Of a stretch of DNA of 33,490 nucleotides, positions 1 to 8,300 are shown one piece after another. The first letter of the stretch is position 1. Every line of letters begins with the position of its first letter. A program made the translations under genes and the position numbers. The notes under the pieces are model-generated. The model ran no database searches. It worked only from the letters and a program-made list of their open reading frames with translations, and had not been told where the DNA came from. Origin of the DNA: Nonomuraea ceibae (GTDB taxonomy: Bacteria; Actinomycetota; Actinomycetes; Streptosporangiales; Streptosporangiaceae); the NCBI RefSeq assembly GCF_019396325.1, contig NZ_JAHKRO010000104.1, positions 1 through 33,490 on the forward strand. Direction: 5' to 3'.

Positions 1-170
1 GCCAGCAGGGCGCGCACGGCCCGCGCCGCCCGCTCGGCCGCCCTGGGCACCGCGCCCCTGGCCAGGGCCGCGCGCTGCGCCGCCGCGCCGTCGCTGCCCT
101 TGAGCCCGGCCGCGCCGCCCAGCCCGGCGACCGGGTTGACGACCAGCCCGATCGCCGGCTGCCCGGTCAT
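1..170 (-). CDS. ATP-NAD kinase-like protein, N-terminal part (runs off the left edge)
   Basis: Only the first 56 or so codons are present, read from the ATG at 168-170. The protein begins MTGQPAIGLVVNPVAGLGG and continues into a LKGSDG motif, the N-terminal signature I associate with the COG3199 group of predicted ATP-NAD/polyphosphate kinases (AcoX-like), which phosphorylate NAD or a related substrate. The start overlaps the stop of the upstream glycine-dehydrogenase subunit as ATGA, so it is the fourth translationally coupled gene of a minus-strand operon. The catalytic GGDGT motif would lie outside the window, so the assignment rests on the N-terminus alone and substrate is unknown. Confidence 0.72.
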   Translation of the reverse strand, partial: MTGQPAIGLVVNPVAGLGGAAGLKGSDGAAAQRAALARGAVPRAAERAARAVRALL

Positions 171-1708
171 GCCAGGTGCTTGCGCACGTAGGCGCGCCAG
201 GTGGGCGCCCACTCCGCGGGGTCGTCGAGCGACGTCATGTCGATCTTGTGGACGGTCTGGTTGTACGGGGCCTCCTTGACGAAGGCCGGGTCGCTGCGGG
301 CCTCGGACGCCACGTGCGCCAGGATGGCCGCGTACTCGTCGAGGTCCTCCTTGGAGTACGACTCGGTCGGCTCCAGCGTGAACGGCTCGGGCACCACGTA
401 CGGGTGGTGGCTCGTCCAGTAGTGCACGCCGAAGTCGGCGGCCCGCACGCCGATCTCCTCGGAGTGCACCCCGGTCTCCTCGGTGAGCTCCTGCCACGAG
501 TAGCGCACCTGCTCGACCCGCCGCCGCCCCCAGGGCGCCGAAGCGCCGGGAATGTCGAGGATGCGGTGCATGAGGTAGTTGTTGTTGAGCACCGCCGTCT
601 CGGCCACCTGCCGCAGCCCCTCGGCGCCCAGCGCCATGATCCACGCGTACGCGCGGACAATGTTCGGGGTGACGCCCAGGAACGGCCGCACCTTCCCGAT
701 CGACGCGGCCGGCGTCTCCAGCCGGTACGTCTCGCCGTCGAAGCCGACGACCGGGCCGGGCAGGAACGGCGCCAGCTCCTCGGAGACGCCGCACGCCCCC
801 GCCGCCGGCCCGCCGCACGCGTGCGGCGTGGAGAACGTCTTGTGCAGGTTGAAGTGGCACAGGTCGAACCCGGCGTCACGGGCCCGGGTGATGCCCAGGA
901 TGCCGTTGGCGTTCGCCTGGTCGTAGCAGGCCAGCCCGCCCGCCTCGTGCACCAGGCCGACGAACTCCTGGATGCGCGGGTTGAAGATGCCCGTGTCCTC
1001 CGGGTTCGTGATCATCAGGGCGGCGGTGCGCGGGCCGACGGCCGCGCGCAGCGCCTCGATGTCCGGCAGCCCCTCGGCGTCCGGCATCAGCGTGATCACC
1101 TCGTACCCGGCGGTCTTGGCGCAGGCCGCGTTCGACGGGTGCGAGAACATCGTGGTGATGACCTGGTCGCGGTGGCTCTCGCCGCGCGAGGCGTGGTAGG
1201 CGCGGATCATCGCGATGTTGGCGTAGATGGCGGCCGACCCCGACCCCGGCTGCAGCGAGACCCGGGCCATCCCGGAGATCTCCGCCAGCATCCGCTCCAG
1301 CCGCCAGTAGAGCTCCAGCACGCCCTGCACGGTCTCCTCGGGCTGCAGCGGGTGCAGCTCCGCCACCATCCCGGCGAAGCGGTCGTTGACCTTCGGGCTG
1401 TACTTCATCGTGCAGGTGCCCTGGCCGACGTCGATGTTGAGGTCCACGCCCAGGTTCTCCTGCGACAGCCGCAGGTAGTGGCGCAGCACGTGCAGCTGCG
1501 ACATCTCGGGCAGCTTCGGCGGCGCCGCCCGGCGCACCGCGTCGGGCAGCTCGACGGCCGGGGCGCCCGGCTCGGGCACGGCGACGCCGCGGCGGCCCGG
1601 CGAGGACAGCTCGAAGATGATCGGCTCGTCCCATCGCGCCTGGTGGAAGCGGCGAAGCGGCGGCTTGGGGGCGACGGGGAGCTTGGCGAAGGACTCCGCG
1701 GGGTTCAC
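167..1708 (-). CDS. gcvPB: Glycine dehydrogenase (decarboxylating) subunit 2-like protein, divergent
   Basis: A 513-residue PLP enzyme of the P-protein family, which in the glycine cleavage system decarboxylates glycine and passes aminomethyl to the H protein. The PLP lysine is K290 in NLHKTFSTPH, and the GxCTMKYSPK segment near residue 97 is conserved. The GTG start at 1706-1708 overlaps the stop of gcvPA as GTGA and gives an N-terminus of family length; a longer frame running upstream only reads antiparallel to nothing useful inside gcvPA. Oddities: the usual HGTNPAS stretch reads SHPSNAA, and the glycine-rich loop after the lysine reads ACGGPA rather than GGGGPG. No gcvT or gcvH is nearby. 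It is clearly P-protein-like, but the substrate may not be glycine. Confidence 0.85.
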   Translation of the reverse strand: MNPAESFAKLPVAPKPPLRRFHQARWDEPIIFELSSPGRRGVAVPEPGAPAVELPDAVRRAAPPKLPEMSQLHVLRHYLRLSQENLGVDLNIDVGQGTCTMKYSPKVNDRFAGMVAELHPLQPEETVQGVLELYWRLERMLAEISGMARVSLQPGSGSAAIYANIAMIRAYHASRGESHRDQVITTMFSHPSNAACAKTAGYEVITLMPDAEGLPDIEALRAAVGPRTAALMITNPEDTGIFNPRIQEFVGLVHEAGGLACYDQANANGILGITRARDAGFDLCHFNLHKTFSTPHACGGPAAGACGVSEELAPFLPGPVVGFDGETYRLETPAASIGKVRPFLGVTPNIVRAYAWIMALGAEGLRQVAETAVLNNNYLMHRILDIPGASAPWGRRRVEQVRYSWQELTEETGVHSEEIGVRAADFGVHYWTSHHPYVVPEPFTLEPTESYSKEDLDEYAAILAHVASEARSDPAFVKEAPYNQTVHKIDMTSLDDPAEWAPTWRAYVRKHLA

Positions 1709-3030
1709 AGCGTCTCCTGTACGGCTGCGGCGAGCCGGTCGATGTCGGCGATGGAGTGGCGTTCGGTCACGCAGACCAGGACGGTGGTGCCGTCGAGCGG
1801 GACGCCGCCGTAGATGCCGCGCTCGCGCAGCCCGGCGAGCAGGGCCGCGCTGGAGGGCACTTCGACGGCGAACTCGCGGAAGTGGACGGCCCCGGGGTGC
1901 AGCACGGTGACGTGCCGGGCCAGCGCGTCCATGGCGTAGCGGGTGCGGGCCAGGACGGTCTCGCCGACCTCCCGCATGCCCTGTGGGCCCATCAGCGCCA
2001 GGTAGACGCCGGCCGTGATGCCCCAGAGCGCGGCGGCGGTGCCCACCCACTCCTTGCCGTCCTCGCGGTGGGCGAAGGAGGTGCGGTCGTAGAAGACGTC
2101 GCCGAACCCGTACTCGCCCGGCACCTTGGTCGGCGCGATGCCGAACAGCCGCGACGGGAACTCCGCCACCAGCGGCTCGTGGTCGTGGGTGGCGATGTAG
2201 CCGGCGTGGCCGCCGCCGTAGTTCTGGTGGATGCCCAGCGACTGGATGTCGCCGCAGACGATGTCGGCCCCGTACGAGGCGGGCGGCGCCAGCACGCCGA
2301 GCGAGATCGGGTCGGCGCCCACCACGAGCAGCGCGCCGTGGGCGTGCGCCAGGTCGGCGAGCTCGCGCCCGCGCGTCTCGACGACGCCGTAGACGTTCGG
2401 CGTCTCCAGGTAGATCGCCGCGTACGAGCCGTCGAGGCCGGGCACCGCGATCTCGCCGTCGCGGCCGACCGGGGCGAGCGTCACCTCGACGTCCGGGGCG
2501 AGGAAGTCACGCAGTTTGCTCAGCTTGTCGGCGGTGATCGCGGCGCTGACCAGCACCTTCGACCGCCCGGTGTAGCGGCAGGCCATGCGCAGCGCGGTGC
2601 CCGCCGCCTGGAAGCCGTCGTAGGTCGGGACGTTGACGACGTCCATCTCCAGCAGCTCGCCCATCATGCTGACGTACTCGAACAGCGCCTGGAAGCGGCC
2701 GTGGTCCTCGTACGGCTCGCCCGCGTACGCGGTCAGGAACTCGCTCCTGGAGTTGACCTCGTCGCACACCGCGGGCACGTAGTGCGGGTAGCAGCCGTGG
2801 CCGAGGAAGCTCAGCGCCCGGTCCGTCCCGGTGTCGCGGCCGAGCAGGCCCTCCATGTGACGGACCAGGTCCTGCTCGGCGACGAACGGCGCGGGCAGGT
2901 CGAGCGGCCGGTTCAGGCGCAGCTCGGCGGGGATGTCGGCGTAGAACTCCTCGACGCTCGCCGCGCCGATCGCGGCGAGCATCTCGGCCCGCACGCCGGG
3001 TTCGGCGTTCGGGATGTACGGGTGCGTCAC
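1705..3030 (-). CDS. gcvPA: Glycine dehydrogenase (decarboxylating) subunit 1-like protein, divergent
   Basis: A 441-residue protein beginning VTHPYIPNAEPGVRAEML, matching the N-terminal half of P-protein; it should pair with the downstream subunit to form one active site. The GTG at 3028-3030 has AAGGAG four bases upstream and overlaps the stop of the GH42 gene (GTGA). The conserved GCYPHYVPAV segment is recognisable, but the motif usually reading TAYTPYQAE is altered to TAYAGEPYEDHG, and the NASLYDG segment reads NVPTYDG. These changes, shared with unusual changes in subunit 2, point to a paralogous subfamily. Coupling to a glycosidase rather than gcvT/gcvH is unusual. Confidence 0.85.
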   Translation of the reverse strand: MTHPYIPNAEPGVRAEMLAAIGAASVEEFYADIPAELRLNRPLDLPAPFVAEQDLVRHMEGLLGRDTGTDRALSFLGHGCYPHYVPAVCDEVNSRSEFLTAYAGEPYEDHGRFQALFEYVSMMGELLEMDVVNVPTYDGFQAAGTALRMACRYTGRSKVLVSAAITADKLSKLRDFLAPDVEVTLAPVGRDGEIAVPGLDGSYAAIYLETPNVYGVVETRGRELADLAHAHGALLVVGADPISLGVLAPPASYGADIVCGDIQSLGIHQNYGGGHAGYIATHDHEPLVAEFPSRLFGIAPTKVPGEYGFGDVFYDRTSFAHREDGKEWVGTAAALWGITAGVYLALMGPQGMREVGETVLARTRYAMDALARHVTVLHPGAVHFREFAVEVPSSAALLAGLRERGIYGGVPLDGTTVLVCVTERHSIADIDRLAAAVQETL

Positions 3031-4991
3031 GTGTCTCCTTCGATCCTGAGCACTACGGCGTCGCGCGGCGCGAGCTCGATCTCGCCGCGCATGCGGGTCC
3101 GGGTGAGCAGGTCCGTGCCGGGCTCCGGCAGCGTGACCCGTCGCGGGGTGGTCGTGTGGTTGAGCAGGAACAGGTGGCGTTCGCGCCGGACGGCCTCGAC
3201 GCCCGGCGGCACGTCGATCGACGCCACGCCCGGCAGGACGCGGCCGAGCACCGGCGTGACGTCGTCGAGCAGGCAGCTCACGTACGTGACCGAGCCCTTC
3301 CTGACGACGGCGGGCAGCCCGTCCAGGTCGCCGCCCTCGTAGCGGGCCAGGACCTCGGCGCCGTCGTGCGGGCGCAGCCACTCCGCCCAGGTGCGGGCCT
3401 GGCCCGTGCCGCCGTCCGCGTGGCGCACCCGCTGGGTGACGCCGTCGGGCAGCGGCCAGAACTCCTCGACGTCCACGCCGAGCAGGTCGCGCAGCGGGCC
3501 GGGAGGGCCGCCGGGGTGCACCTGGTCGGCCTCGTCGACCACGCCGCTGAACGGGCCCACGACCAGCTCGCCGGTGACCGTCGCGAGCGCCTTGGCCTGC
3601 TCGTCCGTGCACAGGTAGAGGTTCGGCACGATGACGGCGCGGTAGCCCGACAGGTCGCGGCCCGGCGGGACCAGGTCCACGGCGACGCCCCGGGCGTGCA
3701 GCGGCCGGTACCACGACAGCAGCAGCTCCTTGAGCCTGAGCCGGGCCGACGGCATCGACTCCGGCGCCTCCAGGCCCCACCAGCTGTCCCAGCCGAGCAT
3801 GAGCGCCACCTCGGCGGGCGTGCCGGTGCCCGCGACCTCGGCCAGCCGTCGCAGGTCGGCGCCGAGCGCCAGCGTGTCGCGCCAGCCCCGGGTGCCGGTG
3901 CCGCCGTGGGGGAGGAGGGCCGAGTGGAACTTCTCCGGGCCGTAGCGGGCCTGGCGCCACTGGAAGAACATCACGCCGTCGCCGCCGTGCGCGACCGCCT
4001 GAAGGCTGTGCAGCCGCATCATGCCGGGCGGTTTGGGGACGTTCACCTCGCGCCAGGACACCGCCGACGGGGCCGACTCCAGCAGCAGCCACGGCCGGCC
4101 CTTGAGCGAGCGCATCAGGTCGTAGCTGAGCGCCACCGCCACGTGCGAGTCCGGGTCGGCCGGGTCGGGGTAGGCGTCGTCGCTCACCAGGTCCTCGGCC
4201 TCGGCCCACTTCCAGTAGTCGAGGCCGTGCAGGATGCTCATGAAGTTCGTGGTGACGGGGACGCCGGGGGTGCGCTCGCGCAGCACGTCGCGCTCCGCCG
4301 TGAACAGCTCCAGCAGCGCGTCGCTGCAGAACCGCCGCCAGTCGAGCAGCTGGGCCGGGTTGACCGGGCCGGGCGCCTGGCGCGGCGGCTCCACCTGGTC
4401 GATCGCGGTGTAGTGCTGGCCCCAGCAGGAGGTGCCCCAGGCCGCGTTGAGCGCGCCGACGTCGCCGTAGCGCTCGCGCAGCCAGGCGCGGAAGTGGCGG
4501 GCGGACTCGGGGCAGAAGCATTCGAGCGTGTGGTCGGCGTACTCGTTGCCGACGTGCCACATCGCCAGCGCCGGGTGGTCGCCGTAGCGCTCCGCCATCG
4601 CCGCCGCCAGCCGTACGGCGTGCTCGCGGAAGACCGGCGAGCTGGGGCAGTAGCCCTGGCGGGAGCCGAACTCCAGCCGCACGCCCCGCGCGTCGACGGG
4701 CATGACCTCGGGGTGCTCGCGCACCAGCCACGGCGGCGGGGTCGCGGTGGCGGTCGCCAGGTCGGCGGCCACGCCGTGCTCGTGCAGCAGGCCGAGCACC
4801 CGGTCCAGCCAGCCGAAGTCGTACGATCCCCGGCTCGGCTCCAGGCGTGACCAGGAGAACACGGCGACGGTCGCCATGTTGACCCCGGCCTCGGCCATGA
4901 GCCGCACGTCCTCGGCCCAGACCTCCTCCGGCCACTGCTCAGGGTTGTAGTCGCCGCCGAACAGCAGCCCCGGCACTCGGGTCAGCCCCAC
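3027..4991 (-). CDS. GH42 family beta-galactosidase
   Basis: A 654-residue protein of normal GH42 length that should hydrolyse terminal beta-galactosides, or related glycosides such as alpha-L-arabinopyranosides. The N-terminus FGGDYNPEQWP is the family hallmark. The expected acid/base is E150 in WHVGNEYADH and the nucleophile E305 in LLLESAPS. Cys115, Cys158 and Cys160 fit three of the four zinc ligands known in GH42; the fourth position seems to be Ser163. There is no signal peptide, so it is intracellular and would act on imported oligosaccharides. The GTG start at 4989-4991 has AAGGAGG just upstream. It is the first gene of a coupled operon and diverges from a GntR regulator. Confidence 0.92.
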   Translation of the reverse strand: MGLTRVPGLLFGGDYNPEQWPEEVWAEDVRLMAEAGVNMATVAVFSWSRLEPSRGSYDFGWLDRVLGLLHEHGVAADLATATATPPPWLVREHPEVMPVDARGVRLEFGSRQGYCPSSPVFREHAVRLAAAMAERYGDHPALAMWHVGNEYADHTLECFCPESARHFRAWLRERYGDVGALNAAWGTSCWGQHYTAIDQVEPPRQAPGPVNPAQLLDWRRFCSDALLELFTAERDVLRERTPGVPVTTNFMSILHGLDYWKWAEAEDLVSDDAYPDPADPDSHVAVALSYDLMRSLKGRPWLLLESAPSAVSWREVNVPKPPGMMRLHSLQAVAHGGDGVMFFQWRQARYGPEKFHSALLPHGGTGTRGWRDTLALGADLRRLAEVAGTGTPAEVALMLGWDSWWGLEAPESMPSARLRLKELLLSWYRPLHARGVAVDLVPPGRDLSGYRAVIVPNLYLCTDEQAKALATVTGELVVGPFSGVVDEADQVHPGGPPGPLRDLLGVDVEEFWPLPDGVTQRVRHADGGTGQARTWAEWLRPHDGAEVLARYEGGDLDGLPAVVRKGSVTYVSCLLDDVTPVLGRVLPGVASIDVPPGVEAVRRERHLFLLNHTTTPRRVTLPEPGTDLLTRTRMRGEIELAPRDAVVLRIEGDT

Positions 4992-5025
4992 TCCCGGCCT
5001 CCTTCCTGGGTCGTTCCAAAGCCAT

Positions 5026-5070
5026 GTGATATTTTGTATTCAGAATTCATAGTGCAGCATTTTGTATCAC
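5026..5070. promoter_or_regulatory. Operator-like region between the GH42 operon and the GntR gene
   Basis: This AT-rich patch in a GC-rich intergenic stretch contains two direct copies of ATTTTGTAT (5031-5039 and 5059-5067), 28 bp apart, and flanking inverted arms GTGATA (5026-5031) and TATCAC (5065-5070). It lies between divergent genes, the usual place for a GntR/FCD operator. A TAGAAT at 5080-5085 may be the -10 element of the GntR gene, but I see no well-spaced -35 box. Regulation by the adjacent GntR protein is inferred. Confidence 0.5.
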
Positions 5071-5116
5071 GTCAAGAGGTAGAATCGGCCTCGCCACTAA
5101 TCCCCGAAGGAGCGCC

Positions 5117-5764
5117 ATGCCCATCGAGCGGCGACCGCTGCGCGAGCAGATCAGGGAAGAGCTGCTTGCCAGGATCGACCGCGGCGACTTCGTCGCCGGC
5201 ACCGACATCAACGAGGCCGCTCTGGCCGGCGAGCTGGGAGTGAGCCGCACCCCGCTCCGCGAGGCCCTCATCACCCTCGCCGGCGAGGGAGTCCTGGAGA
5301 GCAACCAGGGCCGCGGCTTCCGCTTCGCGCCGGTCAGCCGCAAGGAGTTCCGGGAGCTGTGCGAGATCCTCGCCGCCCTGGAGGTGCTGGCCCTCGACTC
5401 GTCAGACCCGGCCCACCTGCGCCGCGTCGCGCCCGAGCTGCTCAGGCTGGCCCGTGAGTTCCCCGACCGGGTGGCCGAGCAGCAGGTCATAGAGCGTCAC
5501 GACGACGAGTGGCACGACCTGCTGCTCAGCGGCTGCCGCAACGAACGCCTGCTCGACCTCATCACCAGCGTCAAGGCCGGGCTGCGGCGCTACGCCCACG
5601 TGCTGGCCGGTGACGAGACGCCCCTGGAGCGCGAGGCCGCCGAGCACCGCCGGGTGGCCGAGCTGCTGCTGGCCGGCGACCACGACCAGGCCGCCCAGGC
5701 ACTGCGGGACAACTGGGTCAACGGGATGGAGCGCATGGTGGCCCGCATCCCCTCAGCCGGCTGA
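5117..5764 (+). CDS. GntR family transcriptional regulator, FCD subfamily
   Basis: A 215-residue regulator with an N-terminal winged helix-turn-helix (about residues 8-70, with ELGVSRTPLREAL) followed by an all-helical FCD ligand domain (about 85-210, ending in AEHRRVAELLLAGDH). FCD regulators bind small organic acids, often through a metal. The ATG at 5117 has GAAGGAG at 5106-5112. It is divergent from the GH42/gcvP-like operon and is its probable repressor, responding to an unknown metabolite of that pathway. Its 3' end overlaps the convergent tetR-family gene by 12 bp. Confidence 0.92.
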   Translation: MPIERRPLREQIREELLARIDRGDFVAGTDINEAALAGELGVSRTPLREALITLAGEGVLESNQGRGFRFAPVSRKEFRELCEILAALEVLALDSSDPAHLRRVAPELLRLAREFPDRVAEQQVIERHDDEWHDLLLSGCRNERLLDLITSVKAGLRRYAHVLAGDETPLEREAAEHRRVAELLLAGDHDQAAQALRDNWVNGMERMVARIPSAG

Positions 5765-6367
5765 CCCGCCGGGAGTTTCGGACAGCAGGGACGCGAGGAA
5801 GTCGTCGAGCATGGCGGTCTGCGTGTCCGGCGGGAAGCGCTCGGCGTCGAAGAGGGCCTGCACGACCAAGCCGTGGACGAACGCGACCGCCGTGGCCGCC
5901 AGCCGGTCGAGGTCGGCCTCCGGGGGCAGCTCGCCGAGACGGCGCGCGGCCTCCAGGTGCGGGCGGATCGCCGCGCGCATGCGGACGTAGCGGCCGGCCT
6001 GGTCGGCGCGCAGCCCGTCGTCGGCCAGGGCCAGGTCCCAGGAGCTGACCCAGACGCGGTTGCGGGCGGCGTCGTCGGGCGTGAGCGGCAGGACGTCCAG
6101 CAGCACGGCCCGCAGCGCGGCGGCGCCCTCGGCCGGACGCGGGCGGCGCGGGCGCGCGGAGGTGTGCTGTTCGAGCAGGTGCAGGGCGTGCCCGACCAGG
6201 GCCCGCTTGGTGGGGAAGTAGTGCATGAGCATCCCCGTCGACACCCCCATCTCGGCGGCGACGGCCCGCAGGGTCAGCCCGCCGAACCCGTGATCGGCCA
6301 GGATGCGCCAGACGGCCTGCGAGACGTCCTCGCGGCGGGCGTCGCGGTCTCCGGGTGCGGGCGGCAT
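5753..6367 (-). CDS. TetR family transcriptional regulator
   Basis: A 204-residue TetR-type repressor with the helix-turn-helix at about residues 31-55 (LTLRAVAAEMGVSTGMLMHYF) and a variable C-terminal ligand domain that I cannot assign to a known inducer class. It starts at the ATG at 6365-6367 and diverges from an acetyltransferase gene 55 bp away; an imperfect palindrome fills that gap. It probably represses itself and possibly the acetyltransferase. Its stop overlaps the end of the convergent gntR gene. Confidence 0.92.
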   Translation of the reverse strand: MPPAPGDRDARREDVSQAVWRILADHGFGGLTLRAVAAEMGVSTGMLMHYFPTKRALVGHALHLLEQHTSARPRRPRPAEGAAALRAVLLDVLPLTPDDAARNRVWVSSWDLALADDGLRADQAGRYVRMRAAIRPHLEAARRLGELPPEADLDRLAATAVAFVHGLVVQALFDAERFPPDTQTAMLDDFLASLLSETPGGSAG

Positions 6368-6381
6368 GGTGCTAGCTTACA

Positions 6382-6401
6382 TACCGAACGCTCGTTACGT
6401 A
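6382..6401. promoter_or_regulatory. TetR-type operator between divergent genes
   Basis: An imperfect palindrome with outer arms TAC/GTA and inner arms AACG/CGTT; 14 of 20 positions pair. The core CGAACGCTCG differs by one base from the perfect palindrome in front of the second divergent TetR gene at 11118-11127. It occupies most of the gap between the TetR gene (minus) and the acetyltransferase (plus). Confidence 0.55.
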
Positions 6402-6422
6402 CCCCCGAGATCGAGGTTGCCC

Positions 6423-6968
6423 GTGTTCGCACTGCCGCTCGCCGACGACGCCCAGCTCCGCCCCCTGGAACCCTGGAACGCCGAGGAGTTCCTGGCCCAC
6501 ATCGACCGGGCGCGTCCCGACGTGGATCCGTGGATCCCGTGGGCGTCGCAGAGCACCGACCTCGCCTCCGCCACGGCCGTCCTGCAGCGCTACGCCGACA
6601 GGCAGGCCCAGGACAGCGGCCGCATCTACGGCATCTGGCTCGACGGCACCCTGGTCGGCGGCGTCATGTTCACCAGCTTCGACGCCGCCTCCGGGGTGTG
6701 CGAGATCGGCTGCTGGCTGGAGGCGGCCGGCACGGGCCGCGGCCTGGTCAACCGGGCCTGCCGCGCGCTCATCGACTGGGCGTTCACGCGGCGCGGGATG
6801 AGCCGGGTGGAGTGGTGGGTCTCGCCCGGCAACGCGCGCAGCATCGCGGCGGCGCGCAGGCTCGGCATGACCCGCGACGGCGTGCTGCGCGGACGCTACC
6901 CGTATCGCGGGGTGCGGCACGACAGCGAGGTCTGGTCGATCCTCGCCGGCGAGTGGCCCGCCCCCTGA
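6423..6968 (+). CDS. GNAT N-acetyltransferase, RimJ/RimL-like
   Basis: A 181-residue GNAT protein resembling RimL-type ribosomal-protein serine acetyltransferases, which transfer acetyl from acetyl-CoA to N-termini or small amines. Features include the IYGIWLDGTLVGGV strand, an acetyl-CoA loop at GTGRGLVNRA, and SPGNARSIAAARRLGM, the typical C-terminal helix. The GTG at 6423 has GAGG at 6413-6416 and is preferred; longer frames would read across the operator and the tetR start. A TTG at 6417 is a possible alternative. The true substrate is unknown. Confidence 0.88.
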   Translation: MFALPLADDAQLRPLEPWNAEEFLAHIDRARPDVDPWIPWASQSTDLASATAVLQRYADRQAQDSGRIYGIWLDGTLVGGVMFTSFDAASGVCEIGCWLEAAGTGRGLVNRACRALIDWAFTRRGMSRVEWWVSPGNARSIAAARRLGMTRDGVLRGRYPYRGVRHDSEVWSILAGEWPAP

Positions 6969-6998
6969 CCCCGCGGCGGCGGCCGGTCACGGCTGGCC

Positions 6999-7025
6999 CA
7001 TAATGACACCCGTACCGTTTCATTA
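6999..7025 (+). promoter_or_regulatory. Promoter/operator of the tetR-ykoEDC unit
   Basis: An inverted repeat with perfect outer arms TAATGA (7001-7006) and TCATTA (7020-7025), and 8 of 12 pairs matching overall, overlaps a plausible -10 hexamer CATAAT (6999-7004). Its position just before the start of the TetR gene suggests autoregulation. No convincing -35 hexamer was seen. Confidence 0.5.
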
Positions 7026-7047
7026 CAGGCTGACGAAGGAGGGCACG

Positions 7048-7626
7048 GTGGTCGTGGAGCGCAAGCGGGGCCGGCCCACCGCGGACGAGCGGGAACGGCG
7101 CCGCGACGAGATCCTGGACGCCGCCGTGCGGCTGTTCGTCGCCGACGGCTACCAGGGCATGTCCATCGACAGGCTGGTGGCCGCCGCGAAGGTGACCAAG
7201 CGCACCGTCTACTCCTACGTCGGCGACAAGCCCGAGATCTTCGCCGCCGCCGTGGAGCGGCTGCGCCGGCGCACGCTGGAACCCGTCGCGGGCGAGGACG
7301 AGACGCTGGCGCGGCTCGCCACCCGGATCGTGTTCACGCTGCATTCCGACGAGGCCGTCGGGCTGCACCGGCTCATGATCGCCGAGGCTGGCGGGTTCCC
7401 CGGCCTCGCGGCCAGGTTCTACCGCGAGGGCCCGGACGAGTACGTCGCGGCGCTGCTCACCCGGCTGCCCGAGCCGGACCCGGCGCTCGCGGAGGCCCTG
7501 TTCGCGCTGCTGCTCGGGGAGCCGCACCGCCGGCGCCTGCTCGGCCTGCTCCCGGCCCCCACCGAGAGCCGCGCCCGCGAGCAGGCCGCCGCCGCACTGC
7601 GGCTGCTCGGGCTCGACCCCCACTGA
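7048..7626 (+). CDS. TetR family transcriptional regulator (beside the ECF transporter)
   Basis: A TetR regulator of about 192 residues with a basic RKRGRPTADERERRRDEIL N-terminus and the helix-turn-helix MSIDRLVAAAKVTKRTVYSYVG. The GTG at 7048 is preferred because GAAGGAGGG (7035-7043) lies just upstream; an ATG at 7003 in the same frame would place the start within the palindrome and before that ribosome site. The ECF transporter genes follow after 59 bases on the same strand, so it probably controls its own operon. The inducer is unknown. Confidence 0.9.
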   Translation: MVVERKRGRPTADERERRRDEILDAAVRLFVADGYQGMSIDRLVAAAKVTKRTVYSYVGDKPEIFAAAVERLRRRTLEPVAGEDETLARLATRIVFTLHSDEAVGLHRLMIAEAGGFPGLAARFYREGPDEYVAALLTRLPEPDPALAEALFALLLGEPHRRRLLGLLPAPTESRAREQAAAALRLLGLDPH

Positions 7627-7685
7627 TCGCGCAAGGAACGCCGGCGCCGGCGATGGAAGGCGCCCGGCGGAGGAAGGTGCCCGCA

Positions 7686-8300
7686 ATGTTGGACAACCCG
7701 GTGGCTCGGCTGCGGTATCGCACGATCGACCTGGTCACGGTCGTGATGCTCGGTGTCGCGGTCGGCGTCGTGTTCTGGGGCTGGGACCAGCTCTATCACG
7801 TGCTGAGCGGCGCCGCGGCGTTCGCGTTCCCGCCGAGCAAAGGGATCTTCGGCGGCGCCTGGCTGCTCGGCGGCCTGCTCGGCGGGCTGATCGTCCGCAA
7901 GCCGGGGGCGGCGCTGCTGACCGAGGTGGTGGCCTCCTCGGTGGAGGCGTTGCTCGGCAACGGCTGGGGGTTCACCAACGTGATCTCCGGCGCCATTCAG
8001 GGCGCGGGCGCGGAGCTCGTGCTCGCCCTGTTCCTCTACCGGCGCTTCGGGCCCGTGGTGGCGATGCTCGCCGGCACGGTCGCGGCCGCCGGTGAGGCCC
8101 TGTACGAGTGGGCGGTGTACTACCCCGAATGGGCGCTCGGCTACAGGCTCGCCCACCTGGGCTTCTTCGGCGTCTCGGGAGCCCTGGTCGCCGGGCTCGG
8201 CGGCTGGGCGGTGGTGCGCTCGCTGGCGCGGACCGGGGCGCTGGACGCCTTCGGGCCGGGGCGGGAGCACCACGATCGCGCCGCGGCGCGCCTGCGATGA
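7686..8300 (+). CDS. ykoE: ECF transporter substrate-binding S component, YkoE family
   Basis: A 204-residue hydrophobic protein with five to six predicted membrane segments, resembling YkoE, the S component for thiamine or its hydroxymethylpyrimidine precursor. Recognisable parts are RTIDLVTVVMLGVAVGVVFWGW at the start of the first segment, then GGLLGGLIVRKPGAALLTE and GNGWG. The ATG at 7686 has GGAGGAAGG eight bases upstream. It overlaps the ATPase gene (ATGA) and forms a YkoE-YkoD-YkoC set. No TPP riboswitch is visible in the short upstream gap. The substrate is inferred from family only. Confidence 0.88.
   Translation: MLDNPVARLRYRTIDLVTVVMLGVAVGVVFWGWDQLYHVLSGAAAFAFPPSKGIFGGAWLLGGLLGGLIVRKPGAALLTEVVASSVEALLGNGWGFTNVISGAIQGAGAELVLALFLYRRFGPVVAMLAGTVAAAGEALYEWAVYYPEWALGYRLAHLGFFGVSGALVAGLGGWAVVRSLARTGALDAFGPGREHHDRAAARLR

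Noticed and set aside
1709..2050. N-terminal extension of the glycine-dehydrogenase subunit 2 frame
   Set aside because: The extension is Arg/Gly/His-rich, overlaps the gcvPA coding region in another frame, and the GTG at 1706-1708 gives a 4-bp overlap and family-length protein.
7627..7685. TPP riboswitch before ykoE
   Set aside because: The gap is only 59 bases and lacks the conserved CUGAGA/ACCUGA-type core; only a GC palindrome (7639-7652) is present, which occurs easily in such DNA.
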